Below are positions 27,882-36,172 of a DNA stretch of 64,000 bases, piece by piece (the stretch's first letter is position 1; each line of letters begins with the position of its first letter). Origin of the DNA: Planococcus halocryophilus. GTDB lineage: Bacteria > Bacillota > Bacilli > Bacillales_A > Planococcaceae. The position numbers and the translations under genes were made by a program. The notes beneath the pieces were generated by a model. The model was not told the origin of the DNA and did not search any database. It saw only the letters and a list, made by a program, of their open reading frames with translations. The stretch is taken from positions 372,001 to 436,000 of the forward strand of contig NZ_JAKVTG010000001.1 of the NCBI RefSeq assembly GCF_022489025.1, given 5' to 3'.

Positions 27882-28106
27882 ATGAAACCGATCAATATTC
27901 AGGATGTCTATTTAAATCAGCTTCGTAAAAATAATATTTATGTTACCGTTTTTTTACTTAATGGCTTCCAACTAAAAGGAATCATTAAATCTTATGATAA
28001 TTTTACGGTGTTGGTTGAAACTGACGGCAAACAACAATTAATCTACAAACATGCGATTTCAACGTTCTCGCCAGCAAAAGCTGTAGCAATTGAGCACGAA
28101 GAATAA
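27882..28106 (+). CDS. hfq: RNA chaperone Hfq
   Basis: A 74-residue Sm-like protein: Sm1 [22 protein letters not shown] and so on with the [10 protein letters not shown] segment, Sm2 [10 protein letters not shown]. It forms a hexameric ring that binds small RNAs and A-rich RNA. The length is typical for Firmicutes Hfq, which lack the long C-terminal tail. ATG 27882 follows AGGGGG by 7 bases, and the gene shares the miaA operon. A terminator follows. Confidence 0.96.
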   Translation: MKPINIQDVYLNQLRKNNIYVTVFLLNGFQLKGIIKSYDNFTVLVETDGKQQLIYKHAISTFSPAKAVAIEHEE

Positions 28107-28114
28107 GAGGGGTT

Positions 28115-28146
28115 CCGGACTGTCGATGCAGTCCGGTATTTTTTTT
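28115..28146 (+). terminator. Terminator after hfq
   Basis: CCGGACTG / CAGTCCGG stem with a 6-base loop and a T-rich tail. Confidence 0.92.
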
Positions 28147-28192
28147 GATTTCCTTATTAGAGCTACATGGGCACCTCCGCTTTTCTGATTGT

Positions 28193-28305
28193 CTAGCTTC
28201 GGCAGCCAGATTCTTGGGTCATAAGCCACTCTGACTGTGCGGCAAAAGCGCCGCTTCGTCAGCGCGTCTTATGCCCGTCGAATCTACACGGCTGCCTGCG
28301 CTTTT
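28193..28305 (+). repeat. Intergenic palindromic repeat, copy B
   Basis: Same orientation as copy A. Starts CTAGCTTCGG and ends GCGCTTTTCT. Helices: GCAGCC/GGCTGC, AGATTC/GAATCT, CATAAG/CTTATG, CTGAC/GTCAG and GCGGC/GCCGC. It is bracketed by a 14-bp direct repeat CGCTTTTCTGATTG at 28178-28191 and 28299-28312, the right one being the end of the element. Confidence 0.85.
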
Positions 28306-28309
28306 CTGA

Positions 28310-28338
28310 TTGACAGCTTGCTTTTTGGGGTATAGGAT
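28310..28338 (+). promoter_or_regulatory. Promoter for the rhodanese gene, abutting repeat B
   Basis: TTGACA (28310-28315), 17 bases, TAGGAT (28333-28338). The first bases of the -35 box belong to the direct repeat at the edge of copy B. A GGGTAT at 28328 could also serve sigma-B, with a poor -35. Confidence 0.55.
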
Positions 28339-28376
28339 TTTTGTGTGAGTAAGATTTAAATTCAGGAGGGATATTG

Positions 28377-28676
28377 ATGAAAACCATTACAACAGATGAA
28401 TTGCAAACACGTGTAGAAGCGGGCGAAGAGTTGAACATCATCGACGTTCGTGAAGAGGATGAAGTGGCAACAGGAATGATTCCTGGGGCAAAACACATTC
28501 CTCTTGGTGAAATGGAAGAACGTGTCGGAGAACTAGATGCACAAAAAGAGTATTATATGATTTGTCGTTCAGGTCGCCGCAGTGAAATGGCTGGAGGGAT
28601 TCTAGAAACCAATGATATCAACGCAACTAACGTTGAGGGTGGCATGCTAGCTTGGAATGGCGAAACCATCGCATAA
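28377..28676 (+). CDS. Rhodanese-like domain protein
   Basis: A 99-residue single rhodanese domain. The active-site loop reads CRSGRRS with Cys near residue 61, and the domain carries the usual NIIDVREEDE and GGMLAWNG. Single-domain rhodaneses carry persulfide sulfur to acceptors; the partner is not evident. ATG 28377 is 6 bases after AGGAGGG. It stands alone between repeat B and a bidirectional terminator. Confidence 0.88.
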   Translation: MKTITTDELQTRVEAGEELNIIDVREEDEVATGMIPGAKHIPLGEMEERVGELDAQKEYYMICRSGRRSEMAGGILETNDINATNVEGGMLAWNGETIA

Positions 28677-28688
28677 GCAAAATTTAAA

Positions 28689-28724
28689 CAGGCTCCTCGG
28701 TATACTGCCGAGGGGCCTGTTTTC
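28689..28724 (+). terminator. Bidirectional terminator between rhodanese and TRIC genes
   Basis: ACAGGC-CCTCGG / CCGAGG-GCCTGT with one mismatch and an 8-base loop, followed by Ts; it lies between two convergent genes and could serve both. Confidence 0.88.
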
Positions 28725-29330
28725 TCAAATAATATGAATTTTACGAGCGGGTAATCTCCATTTAAACGTATACGATAAAACACGCAAAATTGTTATGAAG
28801 ACAAACAATGAATACAGCATCAAGTCGGTGTTGGCTGAATCAAAGCTTATAAACAAGCCTGCCAATGCTGCCCAAACGGCGTAGATTTCAGATTTTAACA
28901 CGAGTGGCTTTCTTCCAGCTAACATATCCCGTATGATTCCTCCACCTGACCCAGTCAGAACGGCGGCCACGATAACCGCAAACAGCGGCAATTCTAATTC
29001 AACTGCATAAATGGCTCCTTGAACAGCAAATGCTGACAATCCGATGGCATCAAAAAAGTAACCCCAACGGTTCCAATGACCGAGCAATTTATGTGGAAAT
29101 AAGAAAACAATCGTTATCGAGACAAAAGCCAATTGAAACATAAATTCCTGTTCCCATAATGCCGAAACAGGCACTCCTATTAATAAATTCCGGATAGCGC
29201 CACCGCCAAAGGCTGTGACAACACCAAGAAGATACACACCGAAAATATCATATTCTTCTTCCATAGCGATAATTGCGCCGGATACTGCAAAGGCAATCGT
29301 GCCGATTGCGCTCAGTACTTCCCAAGCCAT
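28725..29330 (-). CDS. TRIC/UPF0126 family membrane protein
   Basis: A 201-residue protein with about seven membrane helices and the internal duplication typical of this family: VSGAIIAMEEEYDIFGVYLLGVVTAFGGGAIRN in part in the first half and VQGAIYAVELELPLFAVIVAAVLTGSGGGIIRD in part in the second. Bacterial relatives form trimeric cation channels. ATG at 29330 is chosen because GAGGAGG lies 8 bases upstream on the minus strand; an earlier ATG at 29351 would put that site within the protein. It is a single-gene unit, divergent from ynbB. Confidence 0.85.
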   Translation of the reverse strand: MAWEVLSAIGTIAFAVSGAIIAMEEEYDIFGVYLLGVVTAFGGGAIRNLLIGVPVSALWEQEFMFQLAFVSITIVFLFPHKLLGHWNRWGYFFDAIGLSAFAVQGAIYAVELELPLFAVIVAAVLTGSGGGIIRDMLAGRKPLVLKSEIYAVWAALAGLFISFDSANTDLMLYSLFVFITILRVLSYTFKWRLPARKIHII

Positions 29331-29438
29331 AGCCTTTTTCCTCCTCAACATACAACTCTATGAATTGTAGCAGAATTTGACGCTATTTCAAGTCATGCCG
29401 CATAATAGAAAGAGAAATTCAAGAGAATGGAGAATTAC

Positions 29439-30671
29439 ATGTTAACAACTATTAAAAATATAGAAGAAAAGATTCAAGAACAACTTCAACAGGCTGATGA
29501 AACGGCTTATATAAACCAAGAGAAAGTATTGACGGCTTTTCATACCCAACGTGTTAGTGACCATCATTTTAATCCATCAACAGGCTATGGATACGATGAT
29601 GAAGGTCGAGATACGTTAGAACGAGTTTATGCTGATGTATTTAAAGCAGAAGCGGCGCTTGTGCGACCGCAAATCATTTCAGGAACTCACGCTATTACAA
29701 TTTCTTTATTTGGTGTATTACGTCCGGGAGATGAATTATTGTATCTTACTGGTAAACCATACGATACATTAGATTCGATTGTTTCTGGAGGAGAAAAAGA
29801 TACAGGATCATTAAAAGATTTTGGTATTAGCTATCAGCACGTAGAACTAAATGTGGAGAAAAAGATTGATTGGGATGCTGCCAAAAAAGCGGTTAACAGC
29901 AAGACAAAAGTAATTGCCATTCAACGCTCGAGAGGATATGACACGCGTCCTTCTTTTACTATGGAAGAAATTAAAGAAATGATTGTGAATATCAGGCAGT
30001 TAAAACCTGAGGCGATTGTTTTCGTTGATAATTGTTATGGTGAATTTGTAGAAATACTAGAACCAATCGAAGTAGGAGCGGATTTGATCGCAGGTTCATT
30101 AATTAAAAATCCCGGAGGCGGCTTGGCTAAAATTGGTGGCTATATTGCTGGTAGAAAGGATTTAATCGAAAAATGCGGTTATCGTATGACTTCTCCGGGT
30201 ATAGGGGGAGAGGCTGGAGCATCACTTAATGCGTTACCTGATATGTATCAAGGCTTTTTTATGGCACCTCATGTAGTTTCACAAGCTTTAAAAGGAGCTA
30301 TCTTCACTTCTGCACTATTAGAAGAAGTAGGCATGACTACAACGCCTCATTGGAGTGATAAACGCACAGATTTAATACAATCAGTATCATTTCAAACTGC
30401 TGAACAAATGATTGCTTTTTGCCAAACAATACAAGCCAGTTCACCAGTCAACGCGCAATTCAAGCCCGAACCAGCGTATATGCCTGGCTATGAAGACGAT
30501 GTAATTATGGCGGCAGGGACATTTGTGCAAGGATCTAGTATTGAACTAACAGCAGACGGTCCGATTCGGCCACCGTATACGGCATTTGTCCAAGGCGGAC
30601 TTACATATGAACATGTGAAAATTGCTGTATTAAATTCCGTTGCAGCCTTAAAAAAACGACAACTAATTTAA
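29439..30671 (+). CDS. ynbB: Methionine gamma-lyase family protein (YnbB, aluminium resistance-like)
   Basis: A 410-residue PLP-dependent enzyme of the YnbB group in the cystathionine gamma-lyase-like fold. It shows GYGYDDEGRDTLE, PQIISGTHAI, FVDNCYGEFVE and the likely PLP lysine in AGSLIKNPGGGLAKIGGY. Historically called aluminium resistance protein; the reaction is not established. ATG 29439 follows ATGGAG by about 6-7 bases; the upstream ATG 29427 is part of that region. It lies just ahead of glnRA as in B. subtilis. Confidence 0.87.
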   Translation: MLTTIKNIEEKIQEQLQQADETAYINQEKVLTAFHTQRVSDHHFNPSTGYGYDDEGRDTLERVYADVFKAEAALVRPQIISGTHAITISLFGVLRPGDELLYLTGKPYDTLDSIVSGGEKDTGSLKDFGISYQHVELNVEKKIDWDAAKKAVNSKTKVIAIQRSRGYDTRPSFTMEEIKEMIVNIRQLKPEAIVFVDNCYGEFVEILEPIEVGADLIAGSLIKNPGGGLAKIGGYIAGRKDLIEKCGYRMTSPGIGGEAGASLNALPDMYQGFFMAPHVVSQALKGAIFTSALLEEVGMTTTPHWSDKRTDLIQSVSFQTAEQMIAFCQTIQASSPVNAQFKPEPAYMPGYEDDVIMAAGTFVQGSSIELTADGPIRPPYTAFVQGGLTYEHVKIAVLNSVAALKKRQLI

Positions 30672-30707
30672 ATAATACTTAGTTAATAAACACGCAAAAA
30701 ATTCACA

Positions 30708-30758
30708 TGTTAGAAAACATAACATTTCGTTGACAACTAATGTAACGTGATGTATGAT
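30708..30758 (+). promoter_or_regulatory. glnRA promoter with GlnR/TnrA box
   Basis: TGTTAGAAAACATAACA (30708-30724) fits the GlnR/TnrA consensus TGTNA-N7-TNACA exactly. A second, weaker site (30731-30747, two mismatches) overlaps the -35 box TTGACA (30730-30735), which is 17 bases from TATGAT (30753-30758). The two-site layout is that of the B. subtilis glnRA control region. Confidence 0.87.
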
Positions 30759-30793
30759 TTAGAAGTAGTAATTATTTGAAATGAGTGAATCTT

Positions 30794-31180
30794 ATGACTA
30801 ACCGGGTCAGACGGACGATGCCGCTTCTTCCCATCAGCATAGTTATGCAGCTGACGGAATTGACAGCGAGACAAATTCGTTATTACGAAGAGCACAAGCT
30901 AATCAGCCCTGCCCGTACAGAAGGCAACAAACGTATGTTTTCACTAAATGACGTCGATGCTTTGCTTGAGATTAAAGACTATTTAGATCAAGGGCTTAAT
31001 ATCGCAGGCATTAAAAAACTTTACGATTTAAAAGAAACGCCTAAAAACGAAAAAGCTGAGCCGAAAAGCTTAAGCGATTCAGAGTTGCGAAAGTTGTTGC
31101 ATGAAGAATTGAAACACCAAGCCCGTCCATTTGAAAAAGGCGGCTTTAGACAAGGTGATTTATCCCGTTTCTTTAACTGA
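30794..31180 (+). CDS. glnR: Glutamine synthetase repressor GlnR
   Basis: A 128-residue MerR-family regulator. The N-terminal HTH reads [20 protein letters not shown]; the C-terminus ends in [16 protein letters not shown], the region through which feedback-inhibited glutamine synthetase activates GlnR. ATG 30794 is preferred over GTG 30785 because the latter lies in the weak ribosome site. It is the first gene of glnRA and its promoter carries a perfect GlnR box, so autorepression under good nitrogen is expected. Confidence 0.95.
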   Translation: MTNRVRRTMPLLPISIVMQLTELTARQIRYYEEHKLISPARTEGNKRMFSLNDVDALLEIKDYLDQGLNIAGIKKLYDLKETPKNEKAEPKSLSDSELRKLLHEELKHQARPFEKGGFRQGDLSRFFN

Positions 31181-31221
31181 AATGGGCTTACATATAACAT
31201 TCATAGGAGAGTGAAGAGAAC

Positions 31222-32556
31222 ATGGGCAAGTATTCAAAAGAAGACATTCAACGATTAGTAAAAGAAGAGAACGTTAATTTTATTCGTCTGCAATTTACCG
31301 ACATTCTTGGGGTCATTAAAAACGTTGAAATACCGACATCCCAATTGGACAAAGCACTCGATAACAAAATGATGTTTGATGGGTCTTCAATCGATGGTTT
31401 CGTACGCATTGAAGAATCTGATATGTATTTATTCCCGGATCTTGATACTTGGGTTGTTTTCCCATGGATCACAGGTAAAGGAAAAGTAGCGCGTTTAATC
31501 TGTGATATCTACAGTGCAGACGGTACGCCATTTGCTGGAGATCCACGTACAAACTTGAAACGTGTATTAAAAGAAATGAAAGAATTAGGATTCACACACT
31601 TCAACCTTGGACCTGAACCAGAATTCTTCTTGTTCAAACTTGACGAACGTGGCGAACCTTCATTAGAACTAAATGACCACGGTGGTTATTTTGACTTAGC
31701 ACCTATGGACCTTGGCGAAAACTGCCGACGTGACATCGTGCTTGAGTTAGAAGAAATGGGCTTTGAAATTGAAGCATCTCACCATGAAGTGGCACCTGGG
31801 CAACACGAAATCGACTTTAAATATGCTGATGCTGTAAAAGCATGCGACGATATCCAAACGTTTAAACTTGTTGTTAAAACGATCGCTCGTAAACACGGAC
31901 TTCATGCGACATTTATGCCGAAGCCATTATTTGGTGTAAACGGTTCTGGTATGCATATGAACGTTTCGTTGTTTGATGGAGACCGCAATACATTCCTAGA
32001 TGAAGACGGCGAAATGAAACTAAGTGAAACAGCTTACCAATTCCTTGCAGGTATTTTAGAGCACGCTGAAGGATTTACAGCTATTACAAACCCACTAGTA
32101 AACTCATATAAGCGTCTAGTTCCTGGATACGAAGCGCCTTGTTACATCGCTTGGTCAGGACAAAACAGAAGCCCGTTAATCCGTATTCCGGCATCACGCG
32201 GCTTGTCTACACGTGTTGAAGTGCGTTCAGTCGATCCAGCTGCTAACCCTTACTTAGCAATGGCAGTACTACTAGGTGCAGGTCTTGACGGCATCCGTAG
32301 AAAATTGACTCCACCAAACCCGGTAGATCGCAATATCTACGCTATGAACAAAAAAGAGCGCGAAGCAGTCGGCATTAAAGACCTTCCTGGCACATTGTAT
32401 GCTGCTCTACAAGAATTACAAAAAAATGAAGTAATGACTAAAGCATTGGGCGAACATATTTTAAATAACTTCGTCGAAGCAAAAGAAATCGAGTGGGACA
32501 TGTTCCGCACATCTGTCCACCCGTGGGAACGCGAGCAATACTTGAAAATGTATTAA
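31222..32556 (+). CDS. glnA: Glutamine synthetase, type I
   Basis: A 444-residue GSI-alpha enzyme, the usual length in Bacilli. Family motifs: [57 protein letters not shown] and [13 protein letters not shown]. It makes glutamine from glutamate, ammonia and ATP, and signals nitrogen sufficiency to GlnR. AGGAGAGTG lies upstream of ATG. A very strong terminator follows the stop codon by 5 bases. Confidence 0.97.
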   Translation: MGKYSKEDIQRLVKEENVNFIRLQFTDILGVIKNVEIPTSQLDKALDNKMMFDGSSIDGFVRIEESDMYLFPDLDTWVVFPWITGKGKVARLICDIYSADGTPFAGDPRTNLKRVLKEMKELGFTHFNLGPEPEFFLFKLDERGEPSLELNDHGGYFDLAPMDLGENCRRDIVLELEEMGFEIEASHHEVAPGQHEIDFKYADAVKACDDIQTFKLVVKTIARKHGLHATFMPKPLFGVNGSGMHMNVSLFDGDRNTFLDEDGEMKLSETAYQFLAGILEHAEGFTAITNPLVNSYKRLVPGYEAPCYIAWSGQNRSPLIRIPASRGLSTRVEVRSVDPAANPYLAMAVLLGAGLDGIRRKLTPPNPVDRNIYAMNKKEREAVGIKDLPGTLYAALQELQKNEVMTKALGEHILNNFVEAKEIEWDMFRTSVHPWEREQYLKMY

Positions 32557-32560
32557 TAGT

Positions 32561-32596
32561 AAAACCGTTGGAGCTTATAGCTCCAACGGTTTTTTT
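32561..32596 (+). terminator. Terminator after glnA
   Basis: A 14-bp perfect stem AAACCGTTGGAGCT / AGCTCCAACGGTTT with a 3-base loop and a T run. Confidence 0.95.
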
Positions 32597-33243
32597 GCGT
32601 TTTATGGTAAGACTAGCTGTGTGACTATACTTGTATGCCTCTTTGGAAAAGAAGGATATTAGCAGCAATAACCATTCCTAGAAAAATGAAAAAGGTTATG
32701 CGAAAGAGAAAAGTATCGCGATTGGTTAGATGAACTATGATTGACCTTAAAAAGAAAAATCCAGCACCTACAAATGACCAGTACTGGAGTTAATCGAGTG
32801 ATGTTAGACTTAGAAGGATTAGTAATAAAGAAAGATGTTCGAAGAGAAAAGAGTAATGCAAAACCAAGATGAAAAATTGCGAGATTAAACGTGGCGGCCA
32901 GCACTCAACGAGATTGAAACTACCGACTGTATTTTCATAATAGCGTAATGTTGTATCGGAGTTGCAATGAGGAAGTTTCAAATTTGTAAGAAAAGTTCGA
33001 TAAAATATTGTCAAGATGAAGTAACATTTTTCGCTAACAAGATCTCTCAGACGAGTCTAATATCAAGTTGACACATGATATGGAGGGAATTAGAGTAAAT
33101 GAGTAATTGGCTTTTAAAAGACAATAAAGAGCTGCGATAATAAGTTCCGAATGCAAATATATATCATATAAGTTATGTGGCAGAGATAGTAAAATCTGCA
33201 TTTTATCACAAAAAAAAATAACCAGTTGTAAGGAGAAATATGA
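32597..33243. other. AT-rich gap after glnA without a convincing gene
   Basis: About 650 bases with only short, interrupted frames on both strands and no good ribosome site leading into any of them. A TTGACA at 33068 with TAGAGT 17 bases on may be a promoter; it would precede a 13-codon ATG frame (33099) and then the membrane protein gene at 33244. The stretch may hold decayed coding sequence, but I recognise nothing in it. Confidence 0.5.
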
Positions 33244-33771
33244 ATGGCATATACAGTGTTGCGGACAGGGACAATTTTAGTATTTTTATCAATAGTTATA
33301 GTGTCTGAAGTTTCGCTTTTCGCAAAACTAATTCTTTTCTTTATTGGGATGTTGATTGTTTTTTTGTTTAGTAATTCTCTTCTTACAAAAGAATCTATTA
33401 TTAAACAAGCAAAAATAGCTTTATACAGTTCAATGGCTGTTATTGCTTTCTTTTATATCATGGCCTTTTTCTTAGCAGAATTTGCTTCCGTTGTAAGTTT
33501 TTTTTCGGATGATTCCCTTTCTGTGGGTTATGCGCTTTTTGTATTCATATTTTCTTGGTATTTTCTTTATGTTTTACCGGTCTCATTATTTATCCATTTC
33601 TTAATTGAGTACTTTTCTTTACCGTTTTATGTTTCAGTCTTTTTTTATGTGGCATTTGGACTTGTTTGGTTCCCTGTGGCTACTTACCTCCCAGTGATTA
33701 GCTTATTCGTTTATTTTTTCATTGAAGAATATACGCGTTGGCAATTACCGGAAAAAGAGATACGTCAATAA
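33244..33771 (+). CDS. Hypothetical membrane protein, 175 residues
   Basis: I do not recognise this protein. It is strongly hydrophobic and rich in Phe, with about five membrane helices (roughly residues 8-24, 27-45, 60-82, 92-120 and 128-160) and a short charged C-terminus (EEYTRWQLPEKEIRQ). No charged residues suggest a transport or catalytic site. AAGGAG sits 8 bases before ATG 33244; an ATG 4 bases earlier is out of frame and opens only a short frame. AT content is higher than in the flanking core genes, in line with an accessory gene. Confidence 0.65.
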   Translation: MAYTVLRTGTILVFLSIVIVSEVSLFAKLILFFIGMLIVFLFSNSLLTKESIIKQAKIALYSSMAVIAFFYIMAFFLAEFASVVSFFSDDSLSVGYALFVFIFSWYFLYVLPVSLFIHFLIEYFSLPFYVSVFFYVAFGLVWFPVATYLPVISLFVYFFIEEYTRWQLPEKEIRQ

Positions 33772-33908
33772 ATTTGGCCATTATTTTTTTGATACTCAAA
33801 AATTTTAAAGTTCACTATAGAAATATTTATAAATGATAAAAATTCGTCTTTTAATGATGTTAATCTATGTATATGTTATATATTTTTGTATTAGAATTTA
33901 TTAGAAAG

Positions 33909-33934
33909 GTTTAAAGTCCTTGTTTTATGGTTAT
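33909..33934 (+). promoter_or_regulatory. Candidate sigma-B-type promoter
   Basis: GTTTAA, 14 bases, GGTTAT, close to the sigma-B consensus GTTTAA-N12..15-GGGTAT. It lies about 85 bases before the small gene at 34021. No strong sigma-A pair was seen there. Confidence 0.45.
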
Positions 33935-34020
33935 ACTATAGAGCAGCCTACAAATTTAATAACTCGTACTGAATTTTCCTTTGTTTGCACAAAAGGAGGA
34001 TTTTGTGGGAGGGGATTAAA

Positions 34021-34227
34021 TTGAGGAAGATTCAAGGGCTTTCAAAGTTAGTAAGTTATTTGGAGTCAGTAGGTTATCCAATGGCTGCTGAAGAGATTAC
34101 AGATTTGATGTTAAAAAGAAAGATACCGCATCGCAAAGCTTACCAAGATATCATTATATTTAACTTAGAACATATTGATTGGTGGATTGCTGAGCAGCGG
34201 AAACAACAATCAAACGAGTATACGTAA
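34021..34227 (+). CDS. Small hypothetical protein, 68 residues
   Basis: Not recognised. A small, soluble, probably helical protein (GLSKLVSYLESVGYPMAAEE, KIPHRKAYQDIIIFNLEH) with a polar tail. TTG 34021 is the likely start, 6 bases after GGGAGGGG; TTG 34003 after AGGAGG is an alternative giving 74 residues. It has a sigma-B-like promoter upstream and its own terminator, so it seems to be a single stress-controlled unit; that is inference. Confidence 0.6.
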   Translation: MRKIQGLSKLVSYLESVGYPMAAEEITDLMLKRKIPHRKAYQDIIIFNLEHIDWWIAEQRKQQSNEYT

Positions 34228-34235
34228 TATCAGAG

Positions 34236-34274
34236 AGCTTCGAATTCCTATTTAATGGGATTTGAGGCTTTTTT
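34236..34274 (+). terminator. Terminator after the 68-residue gene
   Basis: A 13-bp stem with three G-T pairs (AGCTTCGAATTCC / GGGATTTGAGGCT), 8-base loop, then Ts. Confidence 0.75.
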
Positions 34275-34336
34275 GGGAATTTTATACATTTTATTGTATA
34301 TGCTGTTATAATAGTAAAGAAAAGGGGAAGTTGACA

Positions 34337-34786
34337 ATGCGTTTTTTAATGACAATCATCATTTTTTTGATATTCTTTTCATTTGCCGGTATTGGCGTGT
34401 ATGTCATCGGACCTGATCTGTCGGCAGAACGTTTTGTTTTAGAGACGACTGAAAAGTTAAAAGATAGTGGTCAAATGGAAAAAGTAGTAGAATATGTAGA
34501 AAATGATCCACAAATGATTAATTATATAGAAGAAATTCGAGTATCAGATCAGCAACAAGAGCAAACTAATACTAATGAGACTTTGCCCTTTAAAACGACA
34601 GAAGATGCTGCTCAAACATTGGTAAAAAAAGTAGGAATAAAAAATTTGGTTAACATGAAATCCGAAGTAGAAGATGGAACAATGTCTCCAGAGGAAGTTA
34701 TCAAAAAACTAGAAGAAGATTTAAGTGAAGAAGAGTTATTGGCACTTAAAGTGATTATTCTTAAAGAATTCTCCAAACAGCAATAG
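34337..34786 (+). CDS. Hypothetical membrane-anchored protein, 149 residues
   Basis: Not recognised. One N-terminal membrane helix (about residues 4-26, LMTIIIFLIFFSFAGIGVYV) is followed by an acidic, helical domain facing outward, with Gln/Asn/Thr-rich stretch in the middle (DQQQEQTNTNET). ATG 34337 follows AAAGGGGAAG by about 7 bases; the frame is open upstream but has no ribosome site. An extended -10 (TGTTATAAT, 34304-34312) lies 25 bases before it. No neighbour suggests a role. Confidence 0.65.
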   Translation: MRFLMTIIIFLIFFSFAGIGVYVIGPDLSAERFVLETTEKLKDSGQMEKVVEYVENDPQMINYIEEIRVSDQQQEQTNTNETLPFKTTEDAAQTLVKKVGIKNLVNMKSEVEDGTMSPEEVIKKLEEDLSEEELLALKVIILKEFSKQQ

Positions 34787-34855
34787 AGTCTTAACTATGT
34801 TAGACTGATTCAGAAAGAAAAGGTTTAATGCAATTAGATTGAAGGAGGCCATTAC

Positions 34856-35050
34856 ATGAAGATGTTTCGAGTAGAGTTTAATTTTGATAAAGAAAACACA
34901 TTCATTCATCATGTTCAAGCTGCGGATAAAGAAGCGGTATTAAGTCAAATTCCGTCAAATGGTACTTACGAAGTTTCAGACAAAGAAACAGGTAGTATTT
35001 TTCGTATTACAATTAACTTAGTTAATTATATAAAAGTCAGCGAGTTGTAG
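34856..35050 (+). CDS. Small hypothetical protein, 64 residues
   Basis: Not recognised. A 64-residue soluble protein with an alternating pattern (MFRVEFNFDKENTFIHHVQA, then IFRITINLVNYIKVSEL) that suggests a small alpha/beta fold. The AAGGAGG site 8 bases before ATG 34856 makes translation likely. A terminator follows 27 bases after the stop. It belongs to the run of orphan genes between glnA and lexA. Confidence 0.65.
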   Translation: MKMFRVEFNFDKENTFIHHVQAADKEAVLSQIPSNGTYEVSDKETGSIFRITINLVNYIKVSEL

Positions 35051-35076
35051 AAGATTTCTTCAATTATGAGCTGCAC

Positions 35077-35107
35077 AAAAGGTGTTGCTCAAGCAACATC
35101 TTTTTTT
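35077..35107 (+). terminator. Terminator after the 64-residue gene
   Basis: AAAAGGTGTTGCT / AGCAACATCTTTT with a 2-base loop and a T run. Confidence 0.88.
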
Positions 35108-35148
35108 GCGGAAAAATTGATTATGGTTCAAAAAAATAAGGGGGAATT

Positions 35149-35883
35149 ATGTTGGAATTTAAAGGTTCGAGTGTTTATGAGGAAACAGATTTTTTGTCTA
35201 ACTATTTACAAAGAAGAAATCGAGTAGACAGTCCGAATAACAGTATTGAAAAACCTGTGGTATATGATTTACTAGGAAGTGTTCAAGACAAGCGCATACT
35301 AGATTTAGGGTGCGGAGATGCACAGTTTGGAAAAGAGCTAATGGATTTAGGTGCGCTATATTATCATGGTGTAGAAGGGTCTGAACAAATGAGCAAATTG
35401 GCGTCTCAAAATTTACATGGCCTCCAAGGTAAGGTCACAAAGTCCGCGATGGAAGCATACGATTTTCCACAAGAAGACATAGATATTGTTACTTCCCGCT
35501 TGGCAATTCATTATTTGACAGATGTGGAGGAATTATTCCGCAAAATTCACGATAATTTAAAAGCGGATGGGAAGTTTGTCTTCAGTGTTCAACATCCTTT
35601 AACGACTTCTTCTTTTGAAAGCAAAAAGACAGGTGAAAGAAGAGGTAATTGGATTGTCGATGACTACTTTGAAGAAGGCGAACGGCATGAACCATGGATA
35701 GATAAAATAGTTGTCAAGCATCATCGTACGATTGAAAGCTACTTTGCCTCTTTAACGAAGGTAGGATTTACAATTACTGGACTTCGCGAAGGAATGCCGA
35801 GACGTCAAGATTTCCAAAACATAGAAGAATATGAACGAAGAAAAAGAATACCAGTCATTTTAGCATTTAGTTGTAGTAAATAA
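35149..35883 (+). CDS. Class I SAM-dependent methyltransferase
   Basis: A 244-residue methyltransferase with motif I ILDLGCGDAQFGKEL near residue 47, motif II/III region YHGVEGSEQMSKLA and the DIVTSRLAIHYLTDVEELF post-motif typical of the Methyltransf_11/25 fold. The C-terminal part (HHRTIESYFASLTKVGFTI) matches small-molecule methyltransferases. The substrate cannot be told. ATG 35149 follows AAGGGGG. It is the last gene of the accessory segment before lexA. Confidence 0.82.
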   Translation: MLEFKGSSVYEETDFLSNYLQRRNRVDSPNNSIEKPVVYDLLGSVQDKRILDLGCGDAQFGKELMDLGALYYHGVEGSEQMSKLASQNLHGLQGKVTKSAMEAYDFPQEDIDIVTSRLAIHYLTDVEELFRKIHDNLKADGKFVFSVQHPLTTSSFESKKTGERRGNWIVDDYFEEGERHEPWIDKIVVKHHRTIESYFASLTKVGFTITGLREGMPRRQDFQNIEEYERRKRIPVILAFSCSK

Positions 35884-35950
35884 TAAAGCATCTTGTTTAC
35901 ATAATAATAATATTAGGGATAATAGATGGAAGTTCATTTTATAGCTTAAA

Positions 35951-35994
35951 CAAAAGAAGCGTTGGAATAAGTTTATTCCAACGCTTCTTTTGTT
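35951..35994. terminator. Bidirectional terminator between methyltransferase and lexA
   Basis: A 19-bp near-perfect stem AAAAGAAGCGTTGGAATAA and its complement with a 2-3 base loop; it has Ts on both sides when read from either strand. Confidence 0.9.
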
Positions 35995-36100
35995 TATTAA
36001 TCGATGTATGTTTCATGATGACGTGTCCGTGGGATAGGTGAGCCACAAGGATCTGGAGAGAACCATCCTTAAAGCGATTAGAGCAACCTGTTTATACCAA

Positions 36101-36144
36101 AAAACTGTAGACAAACTCAAACGACTCGAGTTTGTCTACAGTTT
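36101..36144 (-). terminator. Terminator after lexA
   Basis: AAACTGTAGACAAACTC and GAGTTTGTCTACAGTTT form a 17-bp stem with a 9-base loop; on the minus strand it runs into six Ts, about 30 bases after the lexA stop. Confidence 0.92.
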
Positions 36145-36172
36145 AATCAAAACTTTAGCTTAATGCTTTTCT

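Noticed and set aside
33099-33140. 13-codon ATG frame before the 175-residue membrane protein
   Set aside because: The GGAGGG site is about 13 bases away and the peptide is too short to judge; no attenuator structure is evident.
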